Source: Salinisphaera sp035690525 (GTDB taxonomy: Bacteria > Pseudomonadota > Gammaproteobacteria > Nevskiales > Salinisphaeraceae). From it: a stretch of DNA of 64,000 bases. The notes under the pieces are model-generated. The model saw only the letters and a program-made list of their open reading frames with translations. It was not told the origin of the DNA and ran no database searches. The translations under genes and the position numbers were made by a program. Location of the stretch: the NCBI RefSeq assembly GCF_035690525.1, contig NZ_DASSKM010000135.1, positions 1 to 64,000 on the forward strand, given 5' to 3'. Below are positions 38,347-46,923 of this stretch, in pieces; position 1 is the first letter of the stretch; every line of letters starts with the position of its first letter.

Positions 38347-38590
38347 GGTTGCGCGACGTACGAATAGTGGCCGATCCGCTCGATCCGGCCGCCGGGTACG
38401 CCGTGTGGCACGTACAAATGGCGGATTCGATTGTAGGCGGTTTATTGGGCGCATGTCATGCGCCGAATCCGCCGATTCGCTCATCGGCGGCCGATCATGA
38501 AAGCCTCGGCTCGAACCGGCGCTGTAATTCAAGCTCCCGACCCGGTGGCCGATAGGCGCAGAGATAGATATTCGCAAACCGGAGCGCATA

Positions 38591-39271
38591 GTGGCCATCG
38601 GCATTGACACAAACGTATTAACCGCTGCGGCAAGACCCGAAAACGCCGAGCGTGCGGGCTTCGCGCCCGACGAGCGTACCGCATCGAACTTCAAGTTCGA
38701 TAACGTCTCTCAGGGCGATGTTTCGCTGCGCGCCACCAGGCGTCAACTCGCGCAAAGCGTGGTCCGCGCGAAACGGCGCGAGCCCGCCATGAGCCGGGCG
38801 GAACTAGCCGGAAAAGCGACGCTATTACGAAATCAATTCAGCGGACCGGCCTATAATGCGGCCGCCGCGGCGCGCGAAGTGCCCGATACCGATGACCCCG
38901 CGTTGCTGGCTCGGGCCAAGCAGGCAACCGCCTTTGCCCAAGACTACGGCCGGGGCGGCGCTACGGGGAATCCGTTCAAAAAGCTGTCGGACCATCAGCT
39001 CACGCTGGTGATGTACGACGACAGCGGCAGCTATACTACGAACGAGCGCCGCGCGGCTTGGCTGGAGCAATATGATCGATATGAGGCTTGGAGCAAGAAA
39101 GTCGTAGCTGCCGCTCAAGCCGAATACCGTGCGACCGGCCGGAACGACGAGTTCTTCCAGGCTTGTATCGATTACTACAACGCGCTGCCCCCGATCGAAC
39201 AGGCGCAATATCCGGCTGATTATGTCGCGCGGAGACAATACTGGATCGAGAACAACAAATCGTTCTTTTAG
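38591..39271 (+). CDS. uncharacterised 226-aa soluble protein
   Basis: GTG start at 38591 with GGAG seven bases upstream. No signal peptide or membrane helix. The N-terminal 65 residues are polar and probably disordered. The C-terminal 115 residues look like a folded helical domain with NPFKKLSDHQLTLVMYDDSG, TNERRAAWLEQYDRYEAWS and YYNALPPIEQAQYPADY. I recall similar hypothetical proteins in Pseudomonas-like bacteria with the pattern 'YD-SG-(F/Y)T-NERRAAW', but no function is known to me. It is divergent from pilB with a 245-base gap. Base composition is slightly less GC-rich than its neighbours by eye. A regulatory or secreted-effector role is possible but unsupported. Confidence 0.72.
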   Translation: MAIGIDTNVLTAAARPENAERAGFAPDERTASNFKFDNVSQGDVSLRATRRQLAQSVVRAKRREPAMSRAELAGKATLLRNQFSGPAYNAAAAAREVPDTDDPALLARAKQATAFAQDYGRGGATGNPFKKLSDHQLTLVMYDDSGSYTTNERRAAWLEQYDRYEAWSKKVVAAAQAEYRATGRNDEFFQACIDYYNALPPIEQAQYPADYVARRQYWIENNKSFF

Positions 39272-39330
39272 GGTTCGCCCCGATTAGACGCCGAAAGCGC
39301 CATGTCGCCGGGTACGGCAGCGGCTGAAAA

Positions 39331-39407
39331 TGGTCGGAGTAGCAGGATTTGAACCTACGACCTCCACCTCCCGAAGGTGGCGCTCTACCAAGCTGAGCTA
39401 TACTCCG
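39331..39407 (-). tRNA. tRNA-Pro (anticodon CGG)
   Basis: Minus-strand cloverleaf: acceptor CGGAGTA/TACTCCG, D-arm with GCTCAGCTTGGTAGAGC, anticodon stem CCACC/GGTGG around loop TTCGGGA (anticodon CGG), T-arm with GTTCAAATC, discriminator A and an encoded CCA (39331-39333). Decodes CCG. It lies 8 nt downstream of nothing coding on its strand and just beyond the ispB 3' end. Confidence 0.95.
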
Positions 39408-39414
39408 ATACTGT

Positions 39415-40383
39415 TCAGGATCGGCGCTGAACCGAAAATTCGGCCAGTGAAACCAAGGAATCCTTGAACTGCGACGACTCGAACGGGGCCAGGCAATCGA
39501 TAGCGCTCCGGGCAGCCTCGTCGGCGCGGCCAAAAGTGTATGTCATCGCATCCGTGGATTCAATGGCCTTTTTAATAGAATCCATGGCGCCGAGGTCGGC
39601 ATCGCGGATCGCCCGGCGCAACGGTGCCGCATCGGCCTCTTCGGAACGCGCCAGCGCACAGATCAGGGGCAGGGTGGTCTTGCCCTCGGCCAGATCGTCA
39701 CCCAGATTCTTGCCATAGGTGTGGTCGCCGTGCCCGTAGTCGAGCGCATCGTCCACGACCTGGAACGCGACGCCGAGATGGCGCCCGAAATCCGCCATGG
39801 CCTGGCATTCGCGGGGCGTGCGGCCGGCGAGCAGCGCGCCCAGACGGCAGCCGGCCGAGAACAGGCTGGCGGTCTTGCGATCGACGACCTCGAGATAATC
39901 CTGTTCCGACAGGTCCGGGTCATGCGTGTGTATTAGTTGCATGACTTCGCCTTCGGCAATGCGGTTGGTGGCGTCGGCCAGCACCTTCATCACCTCGAAC
40001 GAGTCGAGTTCCACCATCAACTGGAACGCGCGCGAGTACAGGAAATCGCCGGTGAGCACACTGGCGCCGTTGCCCCAGACGTTGTTGGCGGTTTCACGCC
40101 CCCGGCGCAACGTGGACTCGTCGACCACATCGTCGTGCAACAGGGTGGCGGTATGGATGAACTCGATGATCACCGCCAGCAGATGATGGGCCTCGCCGAC
40201 GTAACCGGCGGCGCGGGCGGCGAGTACGACGAGCGCGGGACGGATGCGTTTGCCGCCGCTGGAGATGATGTATTCGCCCAACGTGTTGATGAGAACGACG
40301 TCGGAACTCAGCCGCTCACGGATCAGCGCGTCGACCGCGCGCATGTCATCGTCGACCGGCTGGAACAGCGGCTGGATAATCAT
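39415..40383 (-). CDS. ispB: octaprenyl (polyprenyl) diphosphate synthase
   Basis: 322 aa trans-prenyltransferase. First Asp-rich motif LLHDDVVDE near 82-90, second DDALDYGH near 209-216, plus SSGGKRIRP near 42 and GKTTLP near 234. Small residues before the first motif (HTATLLHDD) favour a long (C40-type) product for the ubiquinone side chain. It is divergent from rplU-rpmA-obgE, the same arrangement as in E. coli. A promoter with a perfect TTGACA lies just upstream. tRNA-Pro follows immediately downstream on the same strand. Confidence 0.95.
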   Translation of the reverse strand: MIIQPLFQPVDDDMRAVDALIRERLSSDVVLINTLGEYIISSGGKRIRPALVVLAARAAGYVGEAHHLLAVIIEFIHTATLLHDDVVDESTLRRGRETANNVWGNGASVLTGDFLYSRAFQLMVELDSFEVMKVLADATNRIAEGEVMQLIHTHDPDLSEQDYLEVVDRKTASLFSAGCRLGALLAGRTPRECQAMADFGRHLGVAFQVVDDALDYGHGDHTYGKNLGDDLAEGKTTLPLICALARSEEADAAPLRRAIRDADLGAMDSIKKAIESTDAMTYTFGRADEAARSAIDCLAPFESSQFKDSLVSLAEFSVQRRS

Positions 40384-40410
40384 CGGTCCGAAATCGTAAA
40401 AACAGCGGCA

Positions 40411-40439
40411 AAGTTAGGGCTGCGGCCGCATTCTGTCAA
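40411..40439 (-). promoter_or_regulatory. promoter of ispB
   Basis: Minus strand TTGACA (40439-40434), 17-base spacer, TAACTT (40416-40411). The -35 is a perfect match; the -10 is weak but keeps the three most conserved positions. Confidence 0.55.
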
Positions 40440-40463
40440 GAAACGGGAAGGCGCGGGCAGGCG

Positions 40464-40492
40464 TTGACCGGCACGCCGCGAAGCCGTATCAT
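40464..40492 (+). promoter_or_regulatory. promoter of rplU-rpmA
   Basis: TTGACC at 40464-40469 and TATCAT at 40487-40492 separated by 17 bases (5/6 and 5/6 matches). The predicted start near 40499 leaves a leader of about 45 bases before rplU. It overlaps back-to-back with the ispB promoter. Confidence 0.7.
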
Positions 40493-40544
40493 TCGCGCTC
40501 TTTAAACGGGCCGTATGCGCCCGCAATCTGCGTTTGGAGTGGAC

Positions 40545-40859
40545 ATGCACGCGGTAATCCGTACCGGCGGAAAACAGTACAGGGTCGCTGAAGGCGATGT
40601 GGTACGCGTCGAGAAGCTCGACGCCGAAACCGGCAGCACGATCGAGCTGTCCGACGTGTTGCTGATTTCCGACGGCGATAACGTCCAGGTCGGCACCCCG
40701 GTGCTCGACGGCAAGGCGGTTTCGGCCGATGTGCAGAATCATGGCCGTGCCGACAAGATCGAAGTGATCAAATTCAAGCGTCGCAAGAAATATCGTCGCA
40801 AGCACGGCCACCGCCAGCACTATACGCAGCTCAAGATCACCGCGATTCCGGGCGCATAA
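40545..40859 (+). CDS. rplU: 50S ribosomal protein L21
   Basis: 104 aa from ATG 40545 with TTTGGAG upstream. MHAVIRTGGKQYRV is the L21 signature start, and the basic C-terminal FKRRKKYRRKHGHRQHYTQL is the conserved 23S rRNA-binding region. Followed by rpmA after 41 nt, as in nearly all bacteria. Confidence 0.98.
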   Translation: MHAVIRTGGKQYRVAEGDVVRVEKLDAETGSTIELSDVLLISDGDNVQVGTPVLDGKAVSADVQNHGRADKIEVIKFKRRKKYRRKHGHRQHYTQLKITAIPGA

Positions 40860-40900
40860 GCGACCCGTAATCGATACCCTCGAATCGGAGGAATACAGTC

Positions 40901-41164
40901 ATGGCACATAAAAAGGCAGGCGGTTCCACCCGCAACGGTCGCGATTCCGAATCGAAACGCCTCGGCGTGAAGAAATTCGGTGGCCAGCAGGTCCGGGCCG
41001 GCAATATCATCGTGCGCCAGCGCGGCAGCACCTTCCATGCGGGCGCCAACGTCGGCACCGGTAAGGACTACACGCTCTACGCCGGCGTCGACGGCACCGT
41101 GAACTTCGCCGTCAAGGGGCCGCGGAACCGTAAGTTCATCTCGGTCGTTCCGGCCGCTGACTGA
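40901..41164 (+). CDS. rpmA: 50S ribosomal protein L27
   Basis: 87 aa, N-terminal MAHKKAGGSTRNGRDSESKR reaches the peptidyl transferase centre. LGVKKFGGQQVRAGNIIVRQRG is the family core. ATCGGAGGAAT precedes the ATG. There is no Firmicutes-type cleavable extension. Followed by a terminator before obgE. Confidence 0.98.
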   Translation: MAHKKAGGSTRNGRDSESKRLGVKKFGGQQVRAGNIIVRQRGSTFHAGANVGTGKDYTLYAGVDGTVNFAVKGPRNRKFISVVPAAD

Positions 41165-41190
41165 TAAAGTTTCGCCGCTCGCGATCGCGA

Positions 41191-41216
41191 AAGCCTCGCT
41201 TCGGCGGGGCTTTTTT
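41191..41216 (+). terminator. terminator after rpmA
   Basis: Stem AAGCCTCGC/GCGGGGCTT with a TTCG tetraloop (one T-G pair), followed by a T run ending near 41216. It would reduce read-through from the ribosomal genes into obgE. Confidence 0.85.
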
Positions 41217-41274
41217 ATGTTCGCTTGTGCCGCATCGATAAGCCGTTCATCATCCCGCGCTGAGGGCGGATCGC

Positions 41275-42345
41275 ATGAAATTCGTTGATGAAGCCAATCT
41301 TCGCGTGGAAGCCGGCGACGGCGGTCATGGCTGCCTGAGTTTCCGGCGCGAAAAATACGTGCCGCACGGCGGGCCGGACGGCGGCGACGGCGGCGACGGC
41401 GGCAGCGTCTACCTGATCGCCGATCACAATCTGAACACGCTCTACGATTACCGTATCAACCGCGTGTTCAAGGCCGAGCGCGGCGCGAACGGCGCAGGCA
41501 AGAACCGCACCGGCGCGAAGGGCGAAAATCGTTATCTTCCGGTACCGGTCGGTACGCTCTGCTACGCCCGCGAGACCCAGGAGTTGATCGGCGATCTGAC
41601 GCGCGACGGCGAAACGCTGTGCGTGGCGAAGGGCGGCTACCACGGGCTGGGTAACGCACGCTTCAAGTCGAGCACCAATCAAGCGCCGCGCAAGACGACC
41701 GACGGCACCCCGGGCGAGGTTCGCGAACTGCGCCTGGAGCTGAAGCTGCTGGCCGATATCGGCCTCGTCGGCCTGCCGAACGCGGGAAAATCCACGTTGC
41801 TATCGGCTATTTCGGCGGCGCGGCCACGCATCGCGGATTATCCGTTCACCACGCTCGTGCCCCAGGTCGGCGTGGTGAGTGCGGGGCCGCTTCGCAGCTT
41901 CACGCTGGTCGATCTGCCGGGGCTGATCGAGGGTGCGGCCGAGGGCATCGGGCTCGGCCACCGGTTCCTGCGTCATGTGCAGCGCACCCGGCTATTGTTT
42001 CACTTGGTCGATGCGGCCGATATCGAGGGCCGTGATCCGGTCGCGCAGATCCGGACCATCAGCGAAGAGCTCGAACGTTTCAACCCGGTGCTGGCCGAGC
42101 GCCCGCGCTGGTTGCTGTTGAATAAGATCGACGCGCTCGAACCCGAGGCCGTGGACGAACTGCGCGAACGGGTCGTCGCCGAACTGGACTGGCCGGGCCC
42201 AATCTATACGATATCGGCGATTCGGCCCGATTCGCTGCATGTGCTGATCGACGCGGCGATGAATGCACTCGAGGCGGCCGCTGCCGAAACACAGGCCGTA
42301 AGCAAAGAAAGCGTCTCCGGATCGCCCGACGATGAGCGCGCGTGA
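41275..42345 (+). CDS. obgE: GTPase ObgE/CgtA
   Basis: 356 aa ribosome-associated GTPase involved in 50S assembly and stringent control. The N-terminal Obg fold is glycine-rich (GGDGGHGCLSFRREK, then PDGGDGGDGGSVY). The G domain has G1 GLPNAGKST near 165, G3 DLPGLIEGA near 212, NKID near 282 and SAI near 312. The C-terminal tail is short. Its last 14 nt overlap the start of proB, so the two genes are co-translated. Confidence 0.97.
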   Translation: MKFVDEANLRVEAGDGGHGCLSFRREKYVPHGGPDGGDGGDGGSVYLIADHNLNTLYDYRINRVFKAERGANGAGKNRTGAKGENRYLPVPVGTLCYARETQELIGDLTRDGETLCVAKGGYHGLGNARFKSSTNQAPRKTTDGTPGEVRELRLELKLLADIGLVGLPNAGKSTLLSAISAARPRIADYPFTTLVPQVGVVSAGPLRSFTLVDLPGLIEGAAEGIGLGHRFLRHVQRTRLLFHLVDAADIEGRDPVAQIRTISEELERFNPVLAERPRWLLLNKIDALEPEAVDELRERVVAELDWPGPIYTISAIRPDSLHVLIDAAMNALEAAAAETQAVSKESVSGSPDDERA

Positions 42346-43459
42346 GGCATTGCCCAGCGTTCGACGCTGGGTTGTCAAGATCGGTAGCGCGCTGCTGACC
42401 GCCGACGGCCGGGGGCTGGATCGCGCGCGATTGGATGAATGGGCCGGCCAGATCGCGACGTTGGCGGCCGGGGGCAGCGAGGTGGTGCTGGTATCCTCCG
42501 GTTCGGTGGCCGAGGGCATGGCCCGGCTTGGCTGGCGAGCGCGGCCCTCGCGGCTGGACGAACTGCAGGCTGCGGCTTCGGTGGGCCAGGCCGGGCTGGT
42601 CGAGGCCTATGGCCGGGCTTTTTCCGCCTTCGACCGGCGCGCCGCCCAGGTTCTGCTCACGCACGATGATGTCTCTCACCGCGGGCGCTATCTGAACGCA
42701 CGCCGCACGCTGATGACGCTGCTCGGGCTTGGCGTCGTGCCCATCGTCAACGAAAACGACGCCATCGCGATGGACGAGATCCGCGTGGGTGATAACGATA
42801 CGCTCGCCGCGCTGGCGGTCAACCTGATCGACGCGGAAGGGCTGATCATCCTGACCGATCAAGCCGGGGTGTTCGATGCCGACCCGCGCGCCAACCCGGA
42901 CGCCACCCTCATCGATGAAATCGAAGCCTATGCGCCCGAGTTGCTGACCATGGCCGGCGCGCGCGGCGGCGCGCTCGGCCGCGGCGGCATGCAGACCAAG
43001 ATTCTCGCCGCCCGGCAGGCAGCGGATTCGGGCGCGACGACGGTGATCGTCGATGGGCGCACGCCGCGCGTGCTCGCGCGTATCGCGGCGGGCGAAAAGC
43101 TGGGAAGCCTGCTCACGCCACGGCCCGGCGAACGCCGGGCCGCGCGCAAGAACTGGCTGGCCGGACAGCGCCGCGTACGCGGCCGGGTCTATGTGGATGC
43201 CGGCGCGGCGCGCGTGTTGCGCGATGCGGGGCGAAGTCTGCTGCCGATCGGCGTGACGCGTATCGAAGGTGATTTCCGGCGTGGCGATCTGGTCGCTTGT
43301 GTCGCCCCGGAGGGCTGTGAAATCGCGCGCGGACTGACCAACTATGATGCGCGCGAGGCGCGTCTCCTGGCCGGCCAGCCCAGCGAGCGGATTCCGGCGA
43401 TTCTCGGCTACGACCGTGAGCCGGAACTGATCCACCGGGACAATCTGGTCACCGTCTGA
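42332..43459 (+). CDS. proB: glutamate 5-kinase
   Basis: 375 aa, first enzyme of proline synthesis. The N-terminal amino-acid kinase domain has VVKIGSALLT near 12-21, VSSGSVAEGM near 53 and NENDAIAMDEIRVGDNDTLAA near 136-156. A C-terminal PUA domain follows (RVYVDAGAARVLRDAGRSLLPIGV). Proline is a common osmolyte, and kinases of this type are feedback-inhibited by it. It follows obgE by overlap, as in many gammaproteobacteria; proA is not nearby. Confidence 0.96.
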   Translation: MSAREALPSVRRWVVKIGSALLTADGRGLDRARLDEWAGQIATLAAGGSEVVLVSSGSVAEGMARLGWRARPSRLDELQAAASVGQAGLVEAYGRAFSAFDRRAAQVLLTHDDVSHRGRYLNARRTLMTLLGLGVVPIVNENDAIAMDEIRVGDNDTLAALAVNLIDAEGLIILTDQAGVFDADPRANPDATLIDEIEAYAPELLTMAGARGGALGRGGMQTKILAARQAADSGATTVIVDGRTPRVLARIAAGEKLGSLLTPRPGERRAARKNWLAGQRRVRGRVYVDAGAARVLRDAGRSLLPIGVTRIEGDFRRGDLVACVAPEGCEIARGLTNYDAREARLLAGQPSERIPAILGYDREPELIHRDNLVTV

Positions 43460-43479
43460 TCGGAATCGATAGTGCCTTA

Positions 43480-43752
43480 TTAGGTTCCCGATGCACGATA
43501 TTCCACCGACTTTCTCCCCTCTAAAAGACCTAGAACCGATATGTCTTCATCAAGGCCAGGCCAGTGAATACCTTCTCCTTCGTCAAGCAGCTCGAAGTTC
43601 GACAGTTGCTCGGGATTAGCACGTGCAAGTCGAGGAAACCATACGAGTGGAACCGACAGCACACGACCGTCATTAAGGAAAACCACGAGCTCTTCGGCCG
43701 TACATCTTACTTGAGTCGCATGTGGAATCGTATCAAGTGCTAAAGAACTCAT
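43480..43752 (-). CDS. DUF2442 domain protein
   Basis: 90 aa. The core reads LVVFLNDGRVLSVPLVWFPRL, then LSNFELLDEGEGIHWPGLDEDISV, the standard DUF2442 pattern of a small alpha-beta protein. The ATG at 43752 lies inside the end of a decayed DUF4160 gene. DUF4160-DUF2442 pairs are frequent and are often suspected to be toxin-antitoxin-like modules; that role is not established. This copy has lost its partner and sits between proB and rpsT. Confidence 0.85.
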   Translation of the reverse strand: MSSLALDTIPHATQVRCTAEELVVFLNDGRVLSVPLVWFPRLARANPEQLSNFELLDEGEGIHWPGLDEDISVLGLLEGRKSVEYRASGT

Positions 43753-43846
43753 TCCATGCCTCCACTAACGTCTGTTAATGCGCGTCAACCAGCTTGAATA
43801 GATCGTTAAGCTCGTGGGCTGAAAAACCGGTGCTTGTAGTGTTCGG
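43733..43846 (-). pseudogene. DUF4160 remnant (3' end only, with in-frame TAA)
   Basis: The minus strand reads TGFSAHELNDLFKLVDAH, then TAA (43777-43775), then QTLVEAWNEFFST and a stop at 43733. This is the C-terminal third of a DUF4160 protein, with a stop where Gln (CAA) is expected. A second in-frame stop lies at 43849-43847 and no 5' part remains before the rpsT terminator. Its 3' end overlaps the DUF2442 start, as in intact pairs. Confidence 0.7.
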
Positions 43847-43864
43847 CTAATCTGCGATGAACAT

Positions 43865-43893
43865 AAAAAAACCCGCCGAGCGAGCGGCGGGTT
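43865..43893 (-). terminator. terminator of rpsT
   Basis: Stem AAACCCGCCG/CGGCGGGTTT with a six-base loop, followed on the minus strand by more T residues. It lies about 40 bases beyond the rpsT stop. Confidence 0.85.
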
Positions 43894-43932
43894 TGCATGT
43901 TCGTTGTGCGCTGGCTCAAGCCTGGCCGTCGT

Positions 43933-44208
43933 TTAGCCTGTCGCTTGCGCCATCGCCTTGATCTGTGCATTCAGGCGCGACTTGTGGCGCGCGGCCTTGT
44001 TGCGGTGGATCTGCCCCTTACCGGCCATGCGGTCGATGATGGGAACCGCATTCTTGAAGGCTTCCTGCGCGCCCGGCAGATCGTTCGCGCCAATGGCTTT
44101 CTGCACCTTTTTGATATGCGTGCGCACCAGCGAACGTTGCGCCATATTGCGCTGACGGTGCTTGGTGGCCTGGCGGACGCGTTTGCGGGCTTGGGCAGTA
44201 TTTGCCAC
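43933..44208 (-). CDS. rpsT: 30S ribosomal protein S20
   Basis: 91 aa, MANTAQARKRVRQATKHRQRN start and a basic three-helix bundle, with RNKAARHKSRLNAQI near the end. The start codon is GTG, preceded by AGGAG at six bases. E. coli rpsT also uses a non-ATG start, which contributes to autogenous control; whether this applies here is inference. It is divergent from murJ and has its own strong promoter and terminator. Confidence 0.97.
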   Translation of the reverse strand: MANTAQARKRVRQATKHRQRNMAQRSLVRTHIKKVQKAIGANDLPGAQEAFKNAVPIIDRMAGKGQIHRNKAARHKSRLNAQIKAMAQATG

Positions 44209-44250
44209 GGACAGCTCCTGAATAGAGTTTGGATGCCGGAAAGGCGCGCG

Positions 44251-44279
44251 ATTATCGTGGTTTGCGTGCGTGTTGTCAA
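44251..44279 (-). promoter_or_regulatory. strong promoter of rpsT
   Basis: Minus strand TTGACA (44279-44274), 17-base spacer, GATAAT (44256-44251): 6/6 and 5/6 consensus matches. The predicted start near 44244 gives a leader of about 36 bases. Confidence 0.82.
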
Positions 44280-44339
44280 CATCGACCCGTCATCTTTCGG
44301 CGTCTTTCCGCTGCGATCAAGCTGAGAAAGTTCGGCTGT

Positions 44340-44367
44340 TTGATCGCCGGAATAATAAGGCTATAGT
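44340..44367 (+). promoter_or_regulatory. candidate promoter of murJ
   Basis: TTGATC at 44340-44345 and TATAGT at 44362-44367 with a 16-base spacer. The predicted start near 44374 leaves about 22 bases before the murJ ATG. Confidence 0.5.
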
Positions 44368-44395
44368 GCGCAGCGTTTCGGCTTCCGGCAGTTTT

Positions 44396-45985
44396 ATGGC
44401 TTCATCCCTGGCCCGGTCGACCAGCGTTGTCGGCGCGATGACGTTCTGCTCGCGCATTCTGGGCTTCGTGCGCGATGTGGTGTTGGCCGTGATGTTCGGC
44501 GCCGGGCCGGCGATGGACGCATTTATCGTCGCCTTCAAGATCCCCAATTTCCTGCGCCGGCTGTTCGCCGAGGGCGCGTTCGCCCAGTCTTTCGTGCCGG
44601 TGCTGTCGTCGACGCGCGACCAGGAAAGCGGCGATGCGGTCAAGGCGCTGGTTTCGGCGGTGGCCGGCACGCTTGGCGTGATTCTGATCGGGTTGACGGT
44701 GATCGGCGTGATCGGCGCGCCGCTTTTGATCTATGCGTTCGCGCCGGGTTTTGCCGACTCGCCGGATCAGTTCTCGCTCGCGGTCGATCTGCTACGGATC
44801 ACTTTCCCCTATCTGCTGTTCATTTCGCTGACCGCCCTGGCCGGCGGTATCCTCAACACTTACGGCCAATTTGCTGTACCCGCGGTCACGCCGGTTCTGC
44901 TCAATATTTGCATGATCGGCGCGGCGCTCGGTCTGTCGCCCCTGTTCGCCCGTCCGGAGATCGCGCTGGCGGTCGGCGTGTTCATCGCCGGCGTGGCGCA
45001 GTTGGCGTTTCAAATTCCGTTCTTGATGCGCATCGACCGGCTGCCGCGGCCGCGCTGGGGCTGGGTGGATGCGAAAGTCCGGCGCATTCTGCGTTTGATG
45101 CTGCCGATCATGTTCGGTTCATCGGTGGCCCAGATCACGCTGCTGTTGGATACTATCGTGGCTTCGTTTCTGGCGGCCGGCAGTGTGAGCTGGCTCTATT
45201 ATGCCGACCGGCTGATGCAGTTCCCGCTCGGCATATTCTCGGTGGCGATCGCGACCGTGATTCTGCCGACGCTTTCCGCGCGCCACGCCAGCGCATCCGT
45301 CGCCGAGTTTTCGGCCATTTTGGACTGGGCGCTCAAGCTGCTGGCGCTGCTCGGACTGCCGGCGATGGCCGGGCTATTCGTTCTTGCCGGGCCACTGGTC
45401 GCGACATTGTTCAACTATCGGTCGTTCAACGCCCACGACACCTTGATGACCCAGTATGCGCTGATGGCGTATTCATTCGGTTTCATGGGGTTTTCGTTGG
45501 TCAAGGTATTGGTGACCGGTTTTTTCTCACGCGAGGATTCGCGTACGCCGGTGCGCTGCGGCGTGATTTCCATGGCCAGCGCGATGGCGATGAATCTGAT
45601 CTTCGTGGGCATTTTCGAGTTGATGCACTGGCCCGCGCCGCATGCCGGGCTGGCGCTCGCCGGCTCGCTGGGCGCGTTCGTCAACGCCGCTTTGCTGTTT
45701 CGCCATCTGCGCGCCAGCGGCGCCTATCAGCCGGGCGTTGGCTGGGCCGCGCTGTTGTGGCGCGTGGTGCTGGGGTGCATCGTAATGGCTGTGGTGCTGC
45801 ATATCGGCACCGCGACCACGGCGGTTTGGATATCGCGCAGCGCGCTCGTGCGCGTGGGCTGTCTGGCGGCATGGATCGGCGTGGGTGTCGCGATTTATTT
45901 CGTCGTGCTCGGGCTGCTCGGCATCAGGCCGCACCAGTTCCGGCTGGACAACGGCACAAAGTCAGTGATCGGAGAGCACGGTTGA
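44396..45985 (+). CDS. murJ: lipid II flippase MurJ (MviN)
   Basis: 529 aa from ATG 44396 (MASSLARSTSVVGAMTFCSRILGFVRD); earlier codons in the open frame are not conserved. About 14 membrane helices of the MOP superfamily. The N-terminal SRxLGFxRD region and FAEGAFAQSFVPVL near 60 are MurJ hallmarks, the latter carrying conserved charged residues. It flips the peptidoglycan precursor lipid II to the periplasm. Its TGA overlaps the ribF ATG, as part of the conserved rpsT/murJ-ribF-lspA locus. Confidence 0.95.
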   Translation: MASSLARSTSVVGAMTFCSRILGFVRDVVLAVMFGAGPAMDAFIVAFKIPNFLRRLFAEGAFAQSFVPVLSSTRDQESGDAVKALVSAVAGTLGVILIGLTVIGVIGAPLLIYAFAPGFADSPDQFSLAVDLLRITFPYLLFISLTALAGGILNTYGQFAVPAVTPVLLNICMIGAALGLSPLFARPEIALAVGVFIAGVAQLAFQIPFLMRIDRLPRPRWGWVDAKVRRILRLMLPIMFGSSVAQITLLLDTIVASFLAAGSVSWLYYADRLMQFPLGIFSVAIATVILPTLSARHASASVAEFSAILDWALKLLALLGLPAMAGLFVLAGPLVATLFNYRSFNAHDTLMTQYALMAYSFGFMGFSLVKVLVTGFFSREDSRTPVRCGVISMASAMAMNLIFVGIFELMHWPAPHAGLALAGSLGAFVNAALLFRHLRASGAYQPGVGWAALLWRVVLGCIVMAVVLHIGTATTAVWISRSALVRVGCLAAWIGVGVAIYFVVLGLLGIRPHQFRLDNGTKSVIGEHG

Positions 45986-46923
45986 TGCGCATCATCCGTT
46001 CCATACGTACGGCACCGGCAAGCGCTAGCGGCTGCGTGTTGACGATCGGCAATTTCGACGGGTTGCACCGCGGTCATCAGGCCGTGATCGAGCGTGCGCG
46101 CGAGCGTGCCGCCGAGCTTGGGCTGCCGGCCGCGCTGATGACCTTCGACCCGACCCCCAGGGCTTTCTTCTTGCCGCACGATCCGCCGCCGCGCCTGTCC
46201 TCGCTACGCGAGAAGATGGAAGACGCGGCTTGCTTCGGCATCGATGTTTTTGTGCGGGCGCGCTTCGATCGGGCGTTCGCCAAATTGTCGCCCGAGGCAT
46301 TTCTCGATGATCTGATCGAGCGGCGGCTCGGCGCGCGCGCGATCCTGGTCGGCCGCGATTTCCGTTTCGGCCATCGTCGGGCGGGCGGTATTCATACCCT
46401 GGAGCGTTTCGCCGACCGGCGCGGGGTCGAACTGCTGCCGGTGCCCGATGTCTATGTCGACGGCGACCGCGTAAGCTCGACCCGTGTGCGCGAGTGCCTG
46501 AACGAGGGCGATGTGCCCGGCGCGGCGCGGCTGCTCGGCCGGGCTTATCGGGTAACCGGCCGCGTGATCGGCGGCGAACGACTCGGGCGTACGCTCGGAT
46601 TTCCCACCGCCAACCTGCGGCTGGAGCGGCCGGCGGCGCTGCGTTACGGGGTCTACGCGGTACGGGTGCGGCTGGCCGATGGCAGCGAGCACGCCGGCGC
46701 CGCCAGTTTTGGCGTGCGCCCGACGGTCAATGGGCGCGACGAGCTGTTGGAAACCTACCTGCTCGATTTCTCCGGCGATTTATATGGCCGACGGATTGAC
46801 GTATTCTTCGACCACTTCGTTCGCGCCGAAGCGCACTACGATTCGCTCGAGGCGTTGACACGTCAGATGCATACCGATGTCGCCGAGGTCCGGCGGCTCC
46901 TGGCCAACACGAGTTCACGATGA
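45985..46923 (+). CDS. ribF: bifunctional riboflavin kinase / FAD synthetase
   Basis: 312 aa from ATG 45985, one base overlapping the murJ stop. The N-terminal FAD synthetase domain has LTIGNFDGLHRGHQAVI near 20-36 (HxGH nucleotidyltransferase), FRFGHRRAG near 130 and SSTRVRECL near 162. The C-terminal riboflavin kinase domain has GGERLGRTLGFPTANL near 195-210 and GVYAVRVRL. It makes FMN and then FAD, the cofactor needed by the BLUF protein later in this window. In most gammaproteobacteria ileS follows; here lspA follows directly by a 4-nt overlap. Confidence 0.96.
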   Translation: MRIIRSIRTAPASASGCVLTIGNFDGLHRGHQAVIERARERAAELGLPAALMTFDPTPRAFFLPHDPPPRLSSLREKMEDAACFGIDVFVRARFDRAFAKLSPEAFLDDLIERRLGARAILVGRDFRFGHRRAGGIHTLERFADRRGVELLPVPDVYVDGDRVSSTRVRECLNEGDVPGAARLLGRAYRVTGRVIGGERLGRTLGFPTANLRLERPAALRYGVYAVRVRLADGSEHAGAASFGVRPTVNGRDELLETYLLDFSGDLYGRRIDVFFDHFVRAEAHYDSLEALTRQMHTDVAEVRRLLANTSSR

